NCBI RefSeq assembly: GCF_900090045.1
Contig: NC_041784.1
Location: 1,309,501-1,373,500 of the forward strand
Direction of reading: 5' to 3'
Length of the DNA stretch: 64,000 bases
Source of the DNA: Plasmodium malariae
Lineage: Eukaryota > Apicomplexa > Aconoidasida > Haemosporida > Plasmodiidae
In this document: positions 32,901 through 41,684 of the stretch, in pieces
How positions within the stretch are numbered: position 1 is the stretch's first letter
Layout: every line of letters begins with the position of its first letter
Made by a program: the position numbers and the translations under genes
The notes under the pieces: generated by a model
Databases searched by the model: none
Seen by the model: only the letters and a program-made list of their open reading frames with translations
What the model was told of the DNA's origin: nothing

Positions 32901-34714
32901 CCATTATTCATACCATTATTCATACCATTATTCATACCATTATTCATACCATTATTCATACCATTATTCATACCATTATTTGCGTTTTCCTCTTCTTCCT
33001 TTAATTTATTTTCCTCACTTGTGGTTGTCCTCTCCGTGCTACTACTGCTGATCTTTTTTACTATCTGCAAAGCCTTTTTTTGCATCATCATCATTTTATT
33101 AATTTTTAATGGTATATTCTTACTAAGTACAATGATGGACTTCTTTTCAACAAATTTTTGATCATTGCAATTTTCTTTTTCCTCCTTATATAGTAATTCT
33201 GTTCGTCCTTTTAAATTTACCCTATCTAGCATTACATTTTTCTTCATAATAGTAGTAATATCACCACATGCACCATTTGTATCCAAGTAACTATCTTCTT
33301 TGTTGGCTTCCCTTGTTATATTGAACATTTGAAATTTTACATTTCCTATAGCATTGTCAGAACTCTTCATTCTTTTAGTTTCATTACTTCGTTTATTTTC
33401 CCCTTCTACCTTTGTGATTTGACTTCCACTCATCTGAGCATTCATATTTTTAAGTGGAAAACCATTTAAATCAATTTTATTTTGCTTAAAAAATTGATTA
33501 TCTAACAACACCCCTACTTCTAATATAGTCTTTACATGTTGTTGTTCACTTGAGGGGGGGGCATCATTCTTAGTGAAAGAATGTAGTTCCTTTTCTTTTT
33601 CTTCTTTCGTCAACACTTCCTCATCATCAATTTTTTCGCATACGTTTAGCATACGTTTTTCTATTTTTTGTTTAGGAGATAATTCCATCGAATTTCCTTT
33701 TTCTTTACCATCATTTAGTTCCTTCACATGTAAATCTTTTATTTGTAAGTTTTGAAAATGGTTCTTTTGCTCAATCAAGTGAAGGTCATTTTGCCCTATA
33801 TTATTCTCCCCTTCTTGGGAATTCTGATAATCAGATTTTAAGGCATTACCATAATCGGCATTATTCCCACTATCACTGCTACCTCCAGGGTATTCAATAT
33901 TCGAACCATTAGGTGCAGATGAGCAGCTACTTTTCCTTGTCAAGGTTTTCTTTGCTAAAGAGCAATTCTCCTTATTTCCTTGATTAGTTCCCTTATTTAT
34001 TACTTTACTTTTATTTATCATTTTATCTCCTTCCTTACGATTCATATTGTATTCTGTTTTCCCGTTCGACCAAGCAAATTTTGGAATTTTGTCCCCTGAT
34101 AGTGTAGCTAGTCTGTCGTTTTTTCCATCATCACGGGAAAGATAACTACAACTACCACTACTTCCTCCTCTGCTGTCGATTATGTCTCTACTACTTTCAC
34201 CTCTTCTACCGCTGCACATGTACCCATCTTTTGCTCCTCCATTAACGCATCTCTCATGCGAAGCATTAGAATCCTTTTTATTCCCCTCATGTTTTAAACT
34301 ACTATCATGCAGTAATTTGTGATAATTGGTTTTCATATTATGTACAAACTTAAATTCTTTAGATGGGCTTAAAAAATTTTTTTTAGCAGTACTATTCGAA
34401 AAATTTTCTTCATCTCTATTTGGCATTCCATTCATTGTCTTTACTACCCTTCCATAACTAAGAGAGGATTTATTTGCTTCATTATTATGTAATTTCGTTT
34501 TTGACACAGATGAGAATAAGCTACTTTTCGAGGGTGATATATATCCCTTTGTATAAGACTCCTTATCGACTAAATTTTTTTCATCAGGATTTATTTTTTT
34601 TATTTCTTTATTTACTGCACTCTTACTATTAAAACTTGTTATGGAGCTACTAATATCTGCAGAGCTTACTGAAGGGATAATTTTTTTTTCTTTTTTTTTT
34701 TTTTTTTTGTTCAT
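29894..34714 (-). CDS. giant low-complexity protein, 3' part (frame-split gene)
   Basis: A 1,606-codon open frame without introns. It almost certainly continues the frame at 34650-36575: the two overlap by 65 bp, there is no intergenic space, and the switch sits on an A18-G-A9 tract. The protein is hydrophilic, Lys/Asn/Ser/Glu-rich and probably disordered. Landmarks are a tetrapeptide array NNGM (more than 20 copies, 32596-32982), a VEPSVEAG/VKAGIEPS array (31808-32152), and many short basic segments of the type KLNNIPKVNK. The segment IIVLSKNIPLKINKMMMMQKK and similar recurring I/L-K-K motifs near the end (LVKIIPKVPSKIVG) may be linear binding motifs. No enzyme domain, signal peptide or membrane helix is visible. 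I do not recognise it; it resembles other large Plasmodium proteins of unknown function. Its end overlaps a plus-strand candidate gene by 41 bp. Confidence 0.85.
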   Translation of the reverse strand: MNKKKKKKEKKIIPSVSSADISSSITSFNSKSAVNKEIKKINPDEKNLVDKESYTKGYISPSKSSLFSSVSKTKLHNNEANKSSLSYGRVVKTMNGMPNRDEENFSNSTAKKNFLSPSKEFKFVHNMKTNYHKLLHDSSLKHEGNKKDSNASHERCVNGGAKDGYMCSGRRGESSRDIIDSRGGSSGSCSYLSRDDGKNDRLATLSGDKIPKFAWSNGKTEYNMNRKEGDKMINKSKVINKGTNQGNKENCSLAKKTLTRKSSCSSAPNGSNIEYPGGSSDSGNNADYGNALKSDYQNSQEGENNIGQNDLHLIEQKNHFQNLQIKDLHVKELNDGKEKGNSMELSPKQKIEKRMLNVCEKIDDEEVLTKEEKEKELHSFTKNDAPPSSEQQHVKTILEVGVLLDNQFFKQNKIDLNGFPLKNMNAQMSGSQITKVEGENKRSNETKRMKSSDNAIGNVKFQMFNITREANKEDSYLDTNGACGDITTIMKKNVMLDRVNLKGRTELLYKEEKENCNDQKFVEKKSIIVLSKNIPLKINKMMMMQKKALQIVKKISSSSTERTTTSEENKLKEEEENANNGMNNGMNNGMNNGMNNGMNNGMNNGMNNGMNNGMNNGMNNGMNNGMNNGMNNGMNNGMNNGMNNGMNNGMNNGMNNGMNNGMNNGMNNGMNNGMNNGINDAINSGINNGIKNGMNNGINDAINNNMNNGTNRSTNKNNILSKSFINKSDKSKEQKNLNLNNFLKKAFSPKIDIKKMILKNNKESFNSAPLKMNSCLQQNEKIGKYYSNNPSTNNLEIQQEDGHTYEDIQSRDKYHQKKEEIKKGCIKKAGEKLSIKKSVSFKKDDERKEKRGGGEAGVEPSVEPSVEAGVKAGIEPSVEAGVEPSVEAGVEPSVEPSVEPSVEAGVKAGIEPSVEAGVEPSVEAGVEPSVEPSVEPSVKAGVEAGVKAGIEPSVEAGVEPSVEPSVEAEDGDAGKGACSDGQDKAVLMAQKKVPPMKSVRPVKIQSSMKIAQKLENIPNERGFIENAVRRNIGKILDKPEHSLVSNTNLKDSHERNIVQKLLHKGEHNASHIETPKNEDNIREQQMEKEKTEKAISKRTNGKVSILHGKKISLKRGTSSLLFMKNNFKINMMEKYKKESDGKKQFGSSDEEETKKEEDNDVSSSHYYSSSDIHNNKKTVKQPSNPEELSMKLSNLTLDAKTEEKDSSFDVNKLSSLLEVKQGKEQSKMIGKEVIIHKLPNGVITKSRESGFDEGTNKKEQIVEIDKGVETHEPKDGAINLKEIKSHPKKGRLIKKESFANGHRGEEKTEKEVAEKEAASKEDKAEIKVPNNGNNEGAKEGNGKEEVHEKNDEQLEGNVEEKDPLKQDKQNTTSHGNKATNMKTLPKLKMKNIKNMQEKKAFIKKNFFIKQLHNMKNLSTLKEFPLKKVASKESSGNRTVSIEEESDNKGNRNCNNIKNANASDEEKHDNHKEKREDGIIDDATSHDEAIILSKNISSQSEGSLNVINSKKKEKEEKEKQESTSNKLLSKVSLENVVESSAKKLTEKSLVKIIPKVPSKIVGNLIKKNLFKETNDIANIPKVKPPFLMKPKSKVFNVCKNVEDIQKD
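31808..32152 (-). repeat. coding repeat VEPSVEAG (12/24-bp units)
   Basis: Plus strand reads acttggttctacacctgctt and variants. On the minus strand it encodes alternating VEPS and VEAG/VKAG/IEPS tetrapeptides with higher-order duplication of blocks (for example the KAGIEPSVEAGVEPS block occurs three times). Confidence 0.95.
32596..32982 (-). repeat. 12-bp coding repeat encoding NNGM
   Basis: An almost perfect 12-bp unit (ccattattcata on the plus strand), more than 20 copies without a substitution between about 32690 and 32982, then degenerate copies (NNGI, NDAI, NSGI) on the 3' side of the coding strand. The perfect homogeneity indicates recent expansion. Confidence 0.96.
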
Positions 34715-36575
34715 TAGATAATAAATTGTCCATATTCAACAGAGAAACTTTTTTTCCCTCTTCTGTTTGTGTTTTCATTTTTTCCATATTTTTATTTTTA
34801 AGTGGTGCATTTTTCATATTCCTTGATACTCCTAACAGTTCTTTTTTGTACTCCTCCTTTGATCCTTTTATCAGTTTGTATTTGTTTTTCACGCCGTTGT
34901 ATATGTGCTGTTCCCTTTGAGCCATTTTATCGCCATAAATCTTCTTATCCACATAGGCCTCTTCACCCGTGTGAGCCGCTTTACCATCATTAGTCAATTC
35001 ACCTGGATGAGCTGCTTCATCCACATGAGCAATTTTTTTTGGTGTGTCTTCCTTTTCCCTTGTAGAAAGCATTTTCAAATGATCAGCATATTTTTTGCTA
35101 TTTTTTTCTTTTATTCTTGTAAAATATTCAATATCATCTACATCACTTTCGCTTAAGACCGTTTCGTCATATACACTTTTGGTGCTACGCCTTTTAGCGG
35201 CACCACTTGCATTACTGTTTAATTTGTTTTCATAATTGTATATACTTGACCCCTTTTTTTTTTTATACTCCTTTATATTTTCCTTCAGTATGTATGTATT
35301 ATTAATGAATTCATTTTCACAGAGAGATACCTTTTTTTTTTCCATTTTTTTTTTTTTTTTATTATCCACCATCTCCATTGTCACTTCCCCCGCAGCCACA
35401 TCCTGCACTGCCGCTTCTTCATCTACATGACTATTACACGTCGATCTACTTGTCCTTCCTTTTTTACTTTTCCTGAGGAGAATATTAGTATGAAGGATTT
35501 CATTTCTCATAAGTAGTTTTGTCGGAGCATTCTTTGTTCTAATATGCTTAAACAAAGCATTAAAGTATAGTTTATTCTTTTCATAATTCACACACACCTT
35601 TAAAGGACAGTTTGTACTTGTCAGCATATTATTGCTTCTGCTCAAATTAACAATATGACTATTCCTTTTATTTATACTATCACTATTATTTATTGTAGGT
35701 AATTTGGTTAGCACCTTTTGCGCTTTATGCAAATTTTTCATTGATTTTTTAATTTCGTAAAATTTTTTTATTAGCTTTTTGGATAAATTTACATTGTTTA
35801 GCTTATTTTCTGCATATTCACTACTTTTTTTTGCAATCTTCTTTTTTTTTTTTTGAATAATTTTATTTTTTATGCGAACAAAGGGGGGTACCATTTTGTT
35901 ATTCACACATACACTGCTGTTCATAATTTTTTCTTTCACATTTGGATTGGTGTTCATAATTTTTTCTTTTTCTCGTACTCTGTTTGTGTGCTCAACTTGA
36001 GGTCTGACCGTCCCAGGGGTGCATTTATTATGTGTACCATGCGCATCGCGCATATTACGTTCATATGTCCTACTTTTTTCTCTTTTCCTTTTTAAATATG
36101 CAACTTCGTTCAAGTGATCATCACACGAAGCACCTGAGGAATGAGCATTATTTATTTTTCTTACTTGTCCAAGGAATTGTACGCTCTCTACATTTTTGAG
36201 TTTGTCTATAATGTCATTTATACATGAACTATTATTATGGGTAGTATCTACAATTTCGTGTAAGGAATTATTTAAAGAATTTTGTTCAAAATAGTTTTTT
36301 ACCATTTCTTCATTATTATGAGTTTTAACTTTTTTTATATGTCCTTTAACTTTTAAACGAAATTTTTCCTTCTTTTTAAATTCTGTAACTAACTGCTTTT
36401 CATTTTGTATAATTTCTTTCATATTTTTCATTAATGCTATATTTTCCTTTAGATTTTCTTTTTTACATCCTATACCTTCTTCAATATCATCATCGTTTAA
36501 GGTTATTACTGTAACCAAATCGTAAAGTTGGTCGTCCTTCCCCTTTACTAGACCTTTTATCTTTGCCGCACTCAT
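34650..36575 (-). CDS. giant low-complexity protein, 5' part (frame-split gene)
   Basis: A 641-codon frame starting MSAAKIKGLVKGKDDQLYDL. Residues 1 to about 130 are the most conserved-looking part: acidic and basic alternation (VTVITLNDDDIEEGIGCKK), then a long charged helix. After that come basic linker regions and Asn/Lys-rich sequence. The frame stops 65 bp inside the next frame (29894-34714), immediately after an A18-G-A9 tract, ending in PFSKLCRY, which looks out of frame; the downstream frame over the same bases reads IIPSVSSADISS, consistent with the protein's Ser/Asn-rich style. I therefore read both as one gene of about 2,225 codons whose frame is lost at the homopolymer. An 11-nt GTAAGC...CAG there is far too short to be an intron. 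No family is recognised. Confidence 0.83.
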   Translation of the reverse strand: MSAAKIKGLVKGKDDQLYDLVTVITLNDDDIEEGIGCKKENLKENIALMKNMKEIIQNEKQLVTEFKKKEKFRLKVKGHIKKVKTHNNEEMVKNYFEQNSLNNSLHEIVDTTHNNSSCINDIIDKLKNVESVQFLGQVRKINNAHSSGASCDDHLNEVAYLKRKREKSRTYERNMRDAHGTHNKCTPGTVRPQVEHTNRVREKEKIMNTNPNVKEKIMNSSVCVNNKMVPPFVRIKNKIIQKKKKKIAKKSSEYAENKLNNVNLSKKLIKKFYEIKKSMKNLHKAQKVLTKLPTINNSDSINKRNSHIVNLSRSNNMLTSTNCPLKVCVNYEKNKLYFNALFKHIRTKNAPTKLLMRNEILHTNILLRKSKKGRTSRSTCNSHVDEEAAVQDVAAGEVTMEMVDNKKKKKMEKKKVSLCENEFINNTYILKENIKEYKKKKGSSIYNYENKLNSNASGAAKRRSTKSVYDETVLSESDVDDIEYFTRIKEKNSKKYADHLKMLSTREKEDTPKKIAHVDEAAHPGELTNDGKAAHTGEEAYVDKKIYGDKMAQREQHIYNGVKNKYKLIKGSKEEYKKELLGVSRNMKNAPLKNKNMEKMKTQTEEGKKVSLLNMDNLLSNEQKKKKKRKKNYPFSKLCRY

Positions 36576-37149
36576 ATTTGAACAGGAATCACCAGGATTG
36601 TTCTACTGGTATAAGTAGTTCTACTGGTATGTGTAGTTCTACTGGTATGAGTATTTCTACCGGTATGAGTAGTTCTACTGGTGTGAGTAGTTCTACCGGT
36701 ATGAGTAGTTCTACCGGTATGAGTAGTTCTACCGGTATGAGTAGTTCTACTGGTAAGAGTAACTCCACTAGTAAGAGGTGTTCTACTGGTCAATTTCGTT
36801 TTACTGCCACACCTGTTTCTGTTGCAATGTTTATGTAAATGTATTTCATGTAATAAATGCCTAATTCGCTGTTACGTTCCGTATTAGGCTTCTTTAGACC
36901 ACATCAGGGGAGTTTCAACATGCCCATGCAAGTGTATCCATGTATGTACATACATATATGCCAAATATTTTGGTAAAATATCTTCCGTTTAATTGTTCTT
37001 TTTTCGTGTATCATTATTTTTTTTTTTTTTTTTTTCCGTAATATATTATATATTAAACAACTATTCCTTTTTCTACTCTTTTAATGATATAAATTTCTAC
37101 ATAGTAAAAGCATAAAAAAAAAATTTAATTTTTTTAATTTTTTTTTTAT
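36576..37149. other. upstream region with 15-bp minisatellite
   Basis: It is the 5' flank of the giant minus-strand gene. The 15-bp repeat at about 36600-36780 begins only about 25 bp from the start codon, so it is probably transcribed in the 5' leader. Beyond it are T-rich tracts (37017-37035) and no gene. Confidence 0.7.
36600..36780. repeat. 15-bp tandem repeat in the 5' leader
   Basis: About twelve copies of agttctactggtatg with c/g variants. It is stop-free on the plus strand as SSTGM pentapeptides and on the minus strand as TTHTGR-type pentapeptides. The minus-strand frame has no ATG and ends in a TGA that overlaps the ATG at 36575. Confidence 0.93.
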
Positions 37150-37576
37150 TTAAGGAGGATTATTCTGCGAAGAATTTTTCTCTTTTTTCTCTTTCAATTT
37201 TTTCCTTCTCAGCGTGGTGGGAATATTTTTCCTAAAAATAGCGAAAAAAATGCGGAAAAAAATAATGAAAAAAATAGGGATAAATGTGTACGTGACTATA
37301 TTGCTAAAAATTCCAAAAAACCTATTTAACAAATTTCCTTATATAGATTTGTAAGTAAAAAAGAGAGAAGCGAAATAACGAAACATTCAAATATCATTTA
37401 TTGTGTAATTTACCGAGATCTGTGCTTATTCGGAGGACTCTTAAATTTGGTTCTTTGTTCAACTAAATTATGCTCATGTATATATTCTAGGCTCTATTAA
37501 GCAATTAAATGAAAAAAAATGACAAGCCGAGTACGTAAAAAATTCGTTTTTTCTTTTTGCTACCATAAATATACAT
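37150..37576 (-). CDS. candidate small single-pass membrane protein, three exons
   Basis: Proposed exons are 37576-37535 (MYIYGSKKKKRIFY, donor GTACTC), 37462-37414 (acceptor AATTTAG, donor GTAAAT) and 37337-37150 (acceptor ATAAG, stop TAA). Phases 0 and 1 match, giving 92 residues. Exon 3 carries a long hydrophobic helix (SNIVTYTFIPIFFIIFF) followed by a strongly basic tail (TTLRRKKLKEKKEK). The layout suggests a small tail-anchored or signal-anchor protein. I cannot name it. Exon 1 is close to, and on the opposite strand from, a competing plus-strand first exon near 37520-37531, so at most one of the two models is right at that point. Confidence 0.42.
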
Positions 37577-37682
37577 AGAGGAAAAAAAGCACGCAAAATG
37601 AAAAGAGCAAATAAATATGTATAAATATAAGAAATACACAAATGAATATATAAATATACGGATTATTAAATATATAAATTAA

Positions 37683-37713
<31 letters not shown>

Positions 37714-37717
37714 GAAG

Positions 37718-37843
37718 TACAAGCTCGAATTTATAGGCTTAAATAAAAGCGACAACAAATTTAACCAGGCAGAGGTTACACACAAAAATTTTGAAAAATT
37801 AATGTACCAAAAAATATCTTTTTTGCAACAGATCAAAAGCGTT
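37718..37843 (+). CDS. candidate internal exon of an unresolved plus-strand gene
   Basis: A 42-codon stretch with clean coding character (KLEFIGLNKSDNKFNQAEV, then a helical FEKLMYQKISFLQQIKSV) between an AG and a strong GTAAGT donor at 37844. The possible upstream exon is a short ATG piece (near 37520, MTSR with donor GTACGT, or near 37598, MKRANKY with donor GTATAA). The upstream AG lacks a pyrimidine tract. I could not extend it downstream in phase: the next good acceptor (CTCTTTGCAG, 38747) requires phase 2 whereas this exon ends in phase 0. The gene is real in my judgement but incompletely modelled. Confidence 0.35.
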
Positions 37844-38039
37844 GTAAGTTGCAAATAGCGGGTAAGCAAAAAAAAAAAAAAAAAAAAAAAAGTAAAATAA
37901 AATAACATAAAATAAAACAAAACAAAATAAAACAAAACAAAATAAAACAAAAAAAACATATATATATAAAATAAATGAACTGAATTAAATAAATGAAATA
38001 AACGGATAAAACAAAAAAAAAAATAAGTAAAAATATGAC

Positions 38040-38190
38040 TCATTCATATAAATATAGGGGAAAAATTATGACTAAGCCATATAAATTTAAGCAAATAATT
38101 ATGACTTGGTTATATATATTTAAGGAAAAATGATGACCCAGTTATATAAATTGAAGGAAAAAATTATGACCCAGTCATACATTTTTAAGG
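38040..38190. repeat. degenerate repeat of about 40 bp
   Basis: Four diverged copies of a unit resembling gaaaaattatgacccagtca followed by tataaatttaag. It lies in a gene-poor or intronic stretch. Confidence 0.7.
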
Positions 38191-38747
38191 GAAAAATCAC
38201 GATTTTATAATGCAAATTTAAAAGAAGAAAAAAAAAGGAATATATCTGCTTCCATTTGTACACAAATTTGAGAAAAAAAATGCCGTAACACAATTGCATA
38301 AATGTAAGGAAAAATATTATAACATTATAATACAGAGCTATAGGGGGAAATTATATCTATTGATAAATATTATTTCCTTCGTAATTTCTCCATTTTTTAA
38401 CTACTTTTCTAAGGAATCTTCTTGAATAAATGTACTCCATCTTTTTTTGTTGTTACGTTTGATGTGATATTACGTAATTCGCAAGAAGTAGGATGTATCA
38501 TAAATATGATTACTTAAATGGTGTGTTCTTAAATTTTCATTCCAATTTTAAAAATTCTCTGTTTATAAAGTTAAAATTATTTTCTTCTATTATGGAAAAA
38601 TATATACTTACATATTATACTCAATAAAATATCAGAACAAATTTTTAAACAATGGGAAAAAAAACAACAAAAAAAAAAAAAAACATGTACATGTAAATAT
38701 ATACACCAGTATAATGTACAAGGACTTACGGAAATCACTCTTTGCAG

Positions 38748-38946
38748 CTTAACGTACATGACAGATTCACATAGCGGTTTGCTTCGAAATGGTGATGTGT
38801 TAACAAAACGAATAAACAACATGTTCCATTTATTTGAAGCGGTTGTATATTTTTACATTTACGTAAAATTTATTCATCATTATAGCTTATATGTTCTTAT
38901 TAAAAGAAAAAAAATAATAAATGAAAACAAAACAACATTATTTTAA
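38748..38946 (+). CDS. candidate exon with a hydrophobic segment, unresolved gene
   Basis: It follows a textbook acceptor (CTCTTTGCAG) and is open to a TAA at 38946, reading YMTDSHSGLLRNGDVLTKR then a helix (INNMFHLFEAV) and a hydrophobic stretch (VYFYIYVKFIHHYSLYVLI). An internal donor GTATAT after HLFEAV would end the exon earlier, with a possible continuation after AATAG at about 38958. The opposite strand has a competing exon (MLFIRFVNTSPFRSK with a GTAAGT donor at about 38729). The hydrophobic C-terminus invites comparison with small SNARE-like proteins, but nothing in the sequence confirms that. Confidence 0.3.
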
Positions 38947-39333
38947 TTGGGGGAATAGATTTGCTTCTACGAGGAAGGAGTATTACAATTTAAAAAAAAA
39001 AAATGGATTGTCCAAAGACATGAAAATTTTTTTTCTTTTTTTTTTTTTTTTTGCTCTTTTTTCGTTCTTTTTTCGTCCTTTTTTCCTTTTCTTTACTATT
39101 TTAACTCACCGCCGTTTTGTGTGTTGCAAAATGTAACCCGTTTAATTCTCATAAATGGACTAAAATACAAATAATCAGATACGGTTAACTTTCTCGTAAA
39201 TGTTCACGTTTTAAAATTAAATGTTGAAAGGAACGCGTAACATTAAAATGTTAAGAATAATTTAAATATGTTATTTATCATATCACAAGACTTTTATATA
39301 AATTTTTTTTTTTTCTTTTTTTTTTTTTAAAGA

Positions 39334-39465
39334 ATGGAAATTTGGGTGAGAATTTCTGCACCCCTAGGAGACTCCTTTATATCTATTACATGGGAGTTCA
39401 TAAGGAATAAAAAAAAAAAAAAATTTAATATCTTCAGTTATAATAAATTTGAAAAAGAAGTAAAA
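39334..39465 (+). CDS. candidate first exon, unresolved small gene
   Basis: ATG at 39334 opens a 44-codon frame MEIWVRISAPLGDSFISI then TWEFIRN, an A15 run, and FNIFSYNKFEKEVK, ending at a GTAAGA donor (39466). A simple continuation is the exon after CTTTTGCAG at about 39748, giving [10 protein letters not shown] and a stop (54 residues in all). Another acceptor at about 39843 leads to an open tail (HTHNNCGIPGINVLPNIT) but in a different phase. The A15 run makes the frame uncertain. The first 25 codons look genuinely coding. Family unknown. Confidence 0.36.
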
Positions 39466-39644
39466 GTAAGAGAGTCACACGTTACTTAAAATGATATTTA
39501 TGTCTTAATTATATCACAATAAAATTACCACATATCTATGTTATGCTTAGCACGTTTATATTACGCAGACAAGTTAACCTTTCCATCATTCTATTATGTA
39601 CGTGCAATGCAGCTATTTCGTTATATTTACATATATATATATAC

Positions 39645-39707
<63 letters not shown>

Positions 39708-39903
39708 CATATATATATACATACATGCATTTCTGCACTTTTGCAGCGTTTTACTTCAATTCACTTTGCACACAAATGAAGGGTGTTTTTTCTTTATTTT
39801 CTCTTATTTTTCTATATTCTATCATATTTTATTTTTTTGTTCAGACCATACCCATAATAACTGTGGTATCCCTGGAATAAATGTTCTTCCCAATATAACA
39901 TAA

Positions 39904-41577
39904 ACAAGCATATCCCTTCTTTTTTAAAACAATAATTTTCAAATTTATAAATATGTTTACCCATGTTATGAAGGTACTAATTTTGTTATAAAATATAACC
40001 TGTTCATAATTTTATAAAAAAGGAAAAATCTCTAATTGATATGATACATTTTTAAAGAGAATATTTAAAACATGTTACATTAAGCCAACTTTTTTTTTCA
40101 CAAAAAAAATAAGCATGCGTTTATATGATGACAAAAGTTTCATGTTTGCAGAAAAAATGAAGGGAAAAGAGAAAAAACTAAAAATAAAAATGATACATAA
40201 AAGTATATATGTAATATGTGATATTGAAAGAAGAAAAATTAATTCGCTATATAAAAAAAAAAAAAAAATTATGTACATTATTGTATTAAATAAAACAAAA
40301 ATGTATTTTACATTCTCACAGTTTTATAATATATTATTTAACCGCTTCTTCTTGAGCATATTTGTATACATATATTTCTACATACATAATATGATAATAT
40401 AATATACCAAGCTTCATAACAAAAAAAGGAGAACGTCAAGATGTATTTTATACATATGCATGTACCAAAATATATATGATGGCACACCCCTCAATTCCCC
40501 TTACTGTAGAATACATTTTCATTAAGGCTATAAAAATGTAAACAGCTTCTTATAAAGATGATACGTAGGTACAATTCAACAATTTGGTACATAAATTTTA
40601 AAACTTCTTATTAATAAGGTCAGGAATAATTATAATGTACAATTTGTTCATTAAATAAAACGTTCAGCAAAACTTCTTAAAAAAAGCTGTTATATTGTTG
40701 AATTGTTTTTCACGCACTTTATGACTAGTGCATGTATACCATCATAGGGGGATGTATTAACTTCTATTCATATTAGGAGCACTACATAAATATATATACA
40801 TACATGTATACATACATACATACATACGTACATACATACGTACATACATACGTACGTACATACATACACAAGTACATATATACATACTACATACATACAC
40901 AAGTACATATATACATACTACATACATACTCAAGTACTTATATACATACGTACATGTATACATACGTATATATAAACTTATATATACCTGTTCACGTACA
41001 TCCGTATATTGCATTAATGAGGATATAGCCCTACGCTAATAAAACTATACACAATATGCACATAAAGAATGCAGTATATTGTTATGTACATGTGCAGTAA
41101 ATCATAGTATAATTTATTTTGGGTCATTTTTTTGCCATTTTGTTAGATTAATTTTTCCCTTTTTTTTTTTTTTTTCATTTTATTAAGATTCTAATTGAAA
41201 GTAAATTCACATGAACAAAATTTTGGAAAGATTAAATTCTCAACATATTACATTTTTTATGCTGTTTTTAATTAATTTAATGTTTGGGGAAAACGCATTA
41301 TTATTAATATAACATTCATATATAAAATAATATAATGGAATATTACATAATATAATACTATAATAATACACCTTTATATATATATATAACTACGTAAGCA
41401 ACTGTTAAACCATTTTTCAAGTTCTTGTGAACAGTTTAGAGAGCCACATATATTTAATTAAAATATACATTATTATATATACTCATATGTTTGGTATAAC
41501 ACGTTTGCAAAGAAACAAAAGCAGAAAAATAAATTTTAAAAAAAATATTAAGTTTGGTACTATAAAAATAAAAAAAA
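39904..41577. other. intergenic, TATG/CATA satellites
   Basis: A TATATA/CATATA tract precedes it (39640-39725). At 40798-40965 there is a tacatacatacg-type satellite. A 95-codon ORF at 40115-40402 is Lys-rich then hydrophobic and without splice context; I do not accept it as a gene. Confidence 0.6.
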
Positions 41578-41647
41578 ATGACGAACAAGAAAGTACAATC
41601 CCCAAAGGAAGAAAGCATTGCTAAAATGCTTATTTGTAAAGTAAAAT

Positions 41648-41684
<37 letters not shown>

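Noticed and set aside
32430..33161. Plus-strand 243-codon ORF (FIPLFIPLFIPL), apparently a multi-span membrane protein
   Set aside because: It is the complement of the 12-bp NNGM array; the minus-strand frame is far longer and extends well beyond the repeats.
34668..34690. GTAAGC to CAG as a tiny intron explaining the frame change
   Set aside because: The interval is only about 11 nt, too short for any spliceosomal intron.
40115..40402. A 95-codon ORF with a Lys-rich start and hydrophobic end
   Set aside because: Open on both strands, base composition as in flanks, no splice or start context; judged fortuitous.
41427..41624. A 65-codon basic ORF that resembles an organellar ribosomal protein
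   Set aside because: The same bases in another frame encode the first exon of RPSA, with exact family sequence and a matching splice; the basic ORF is its shadow.
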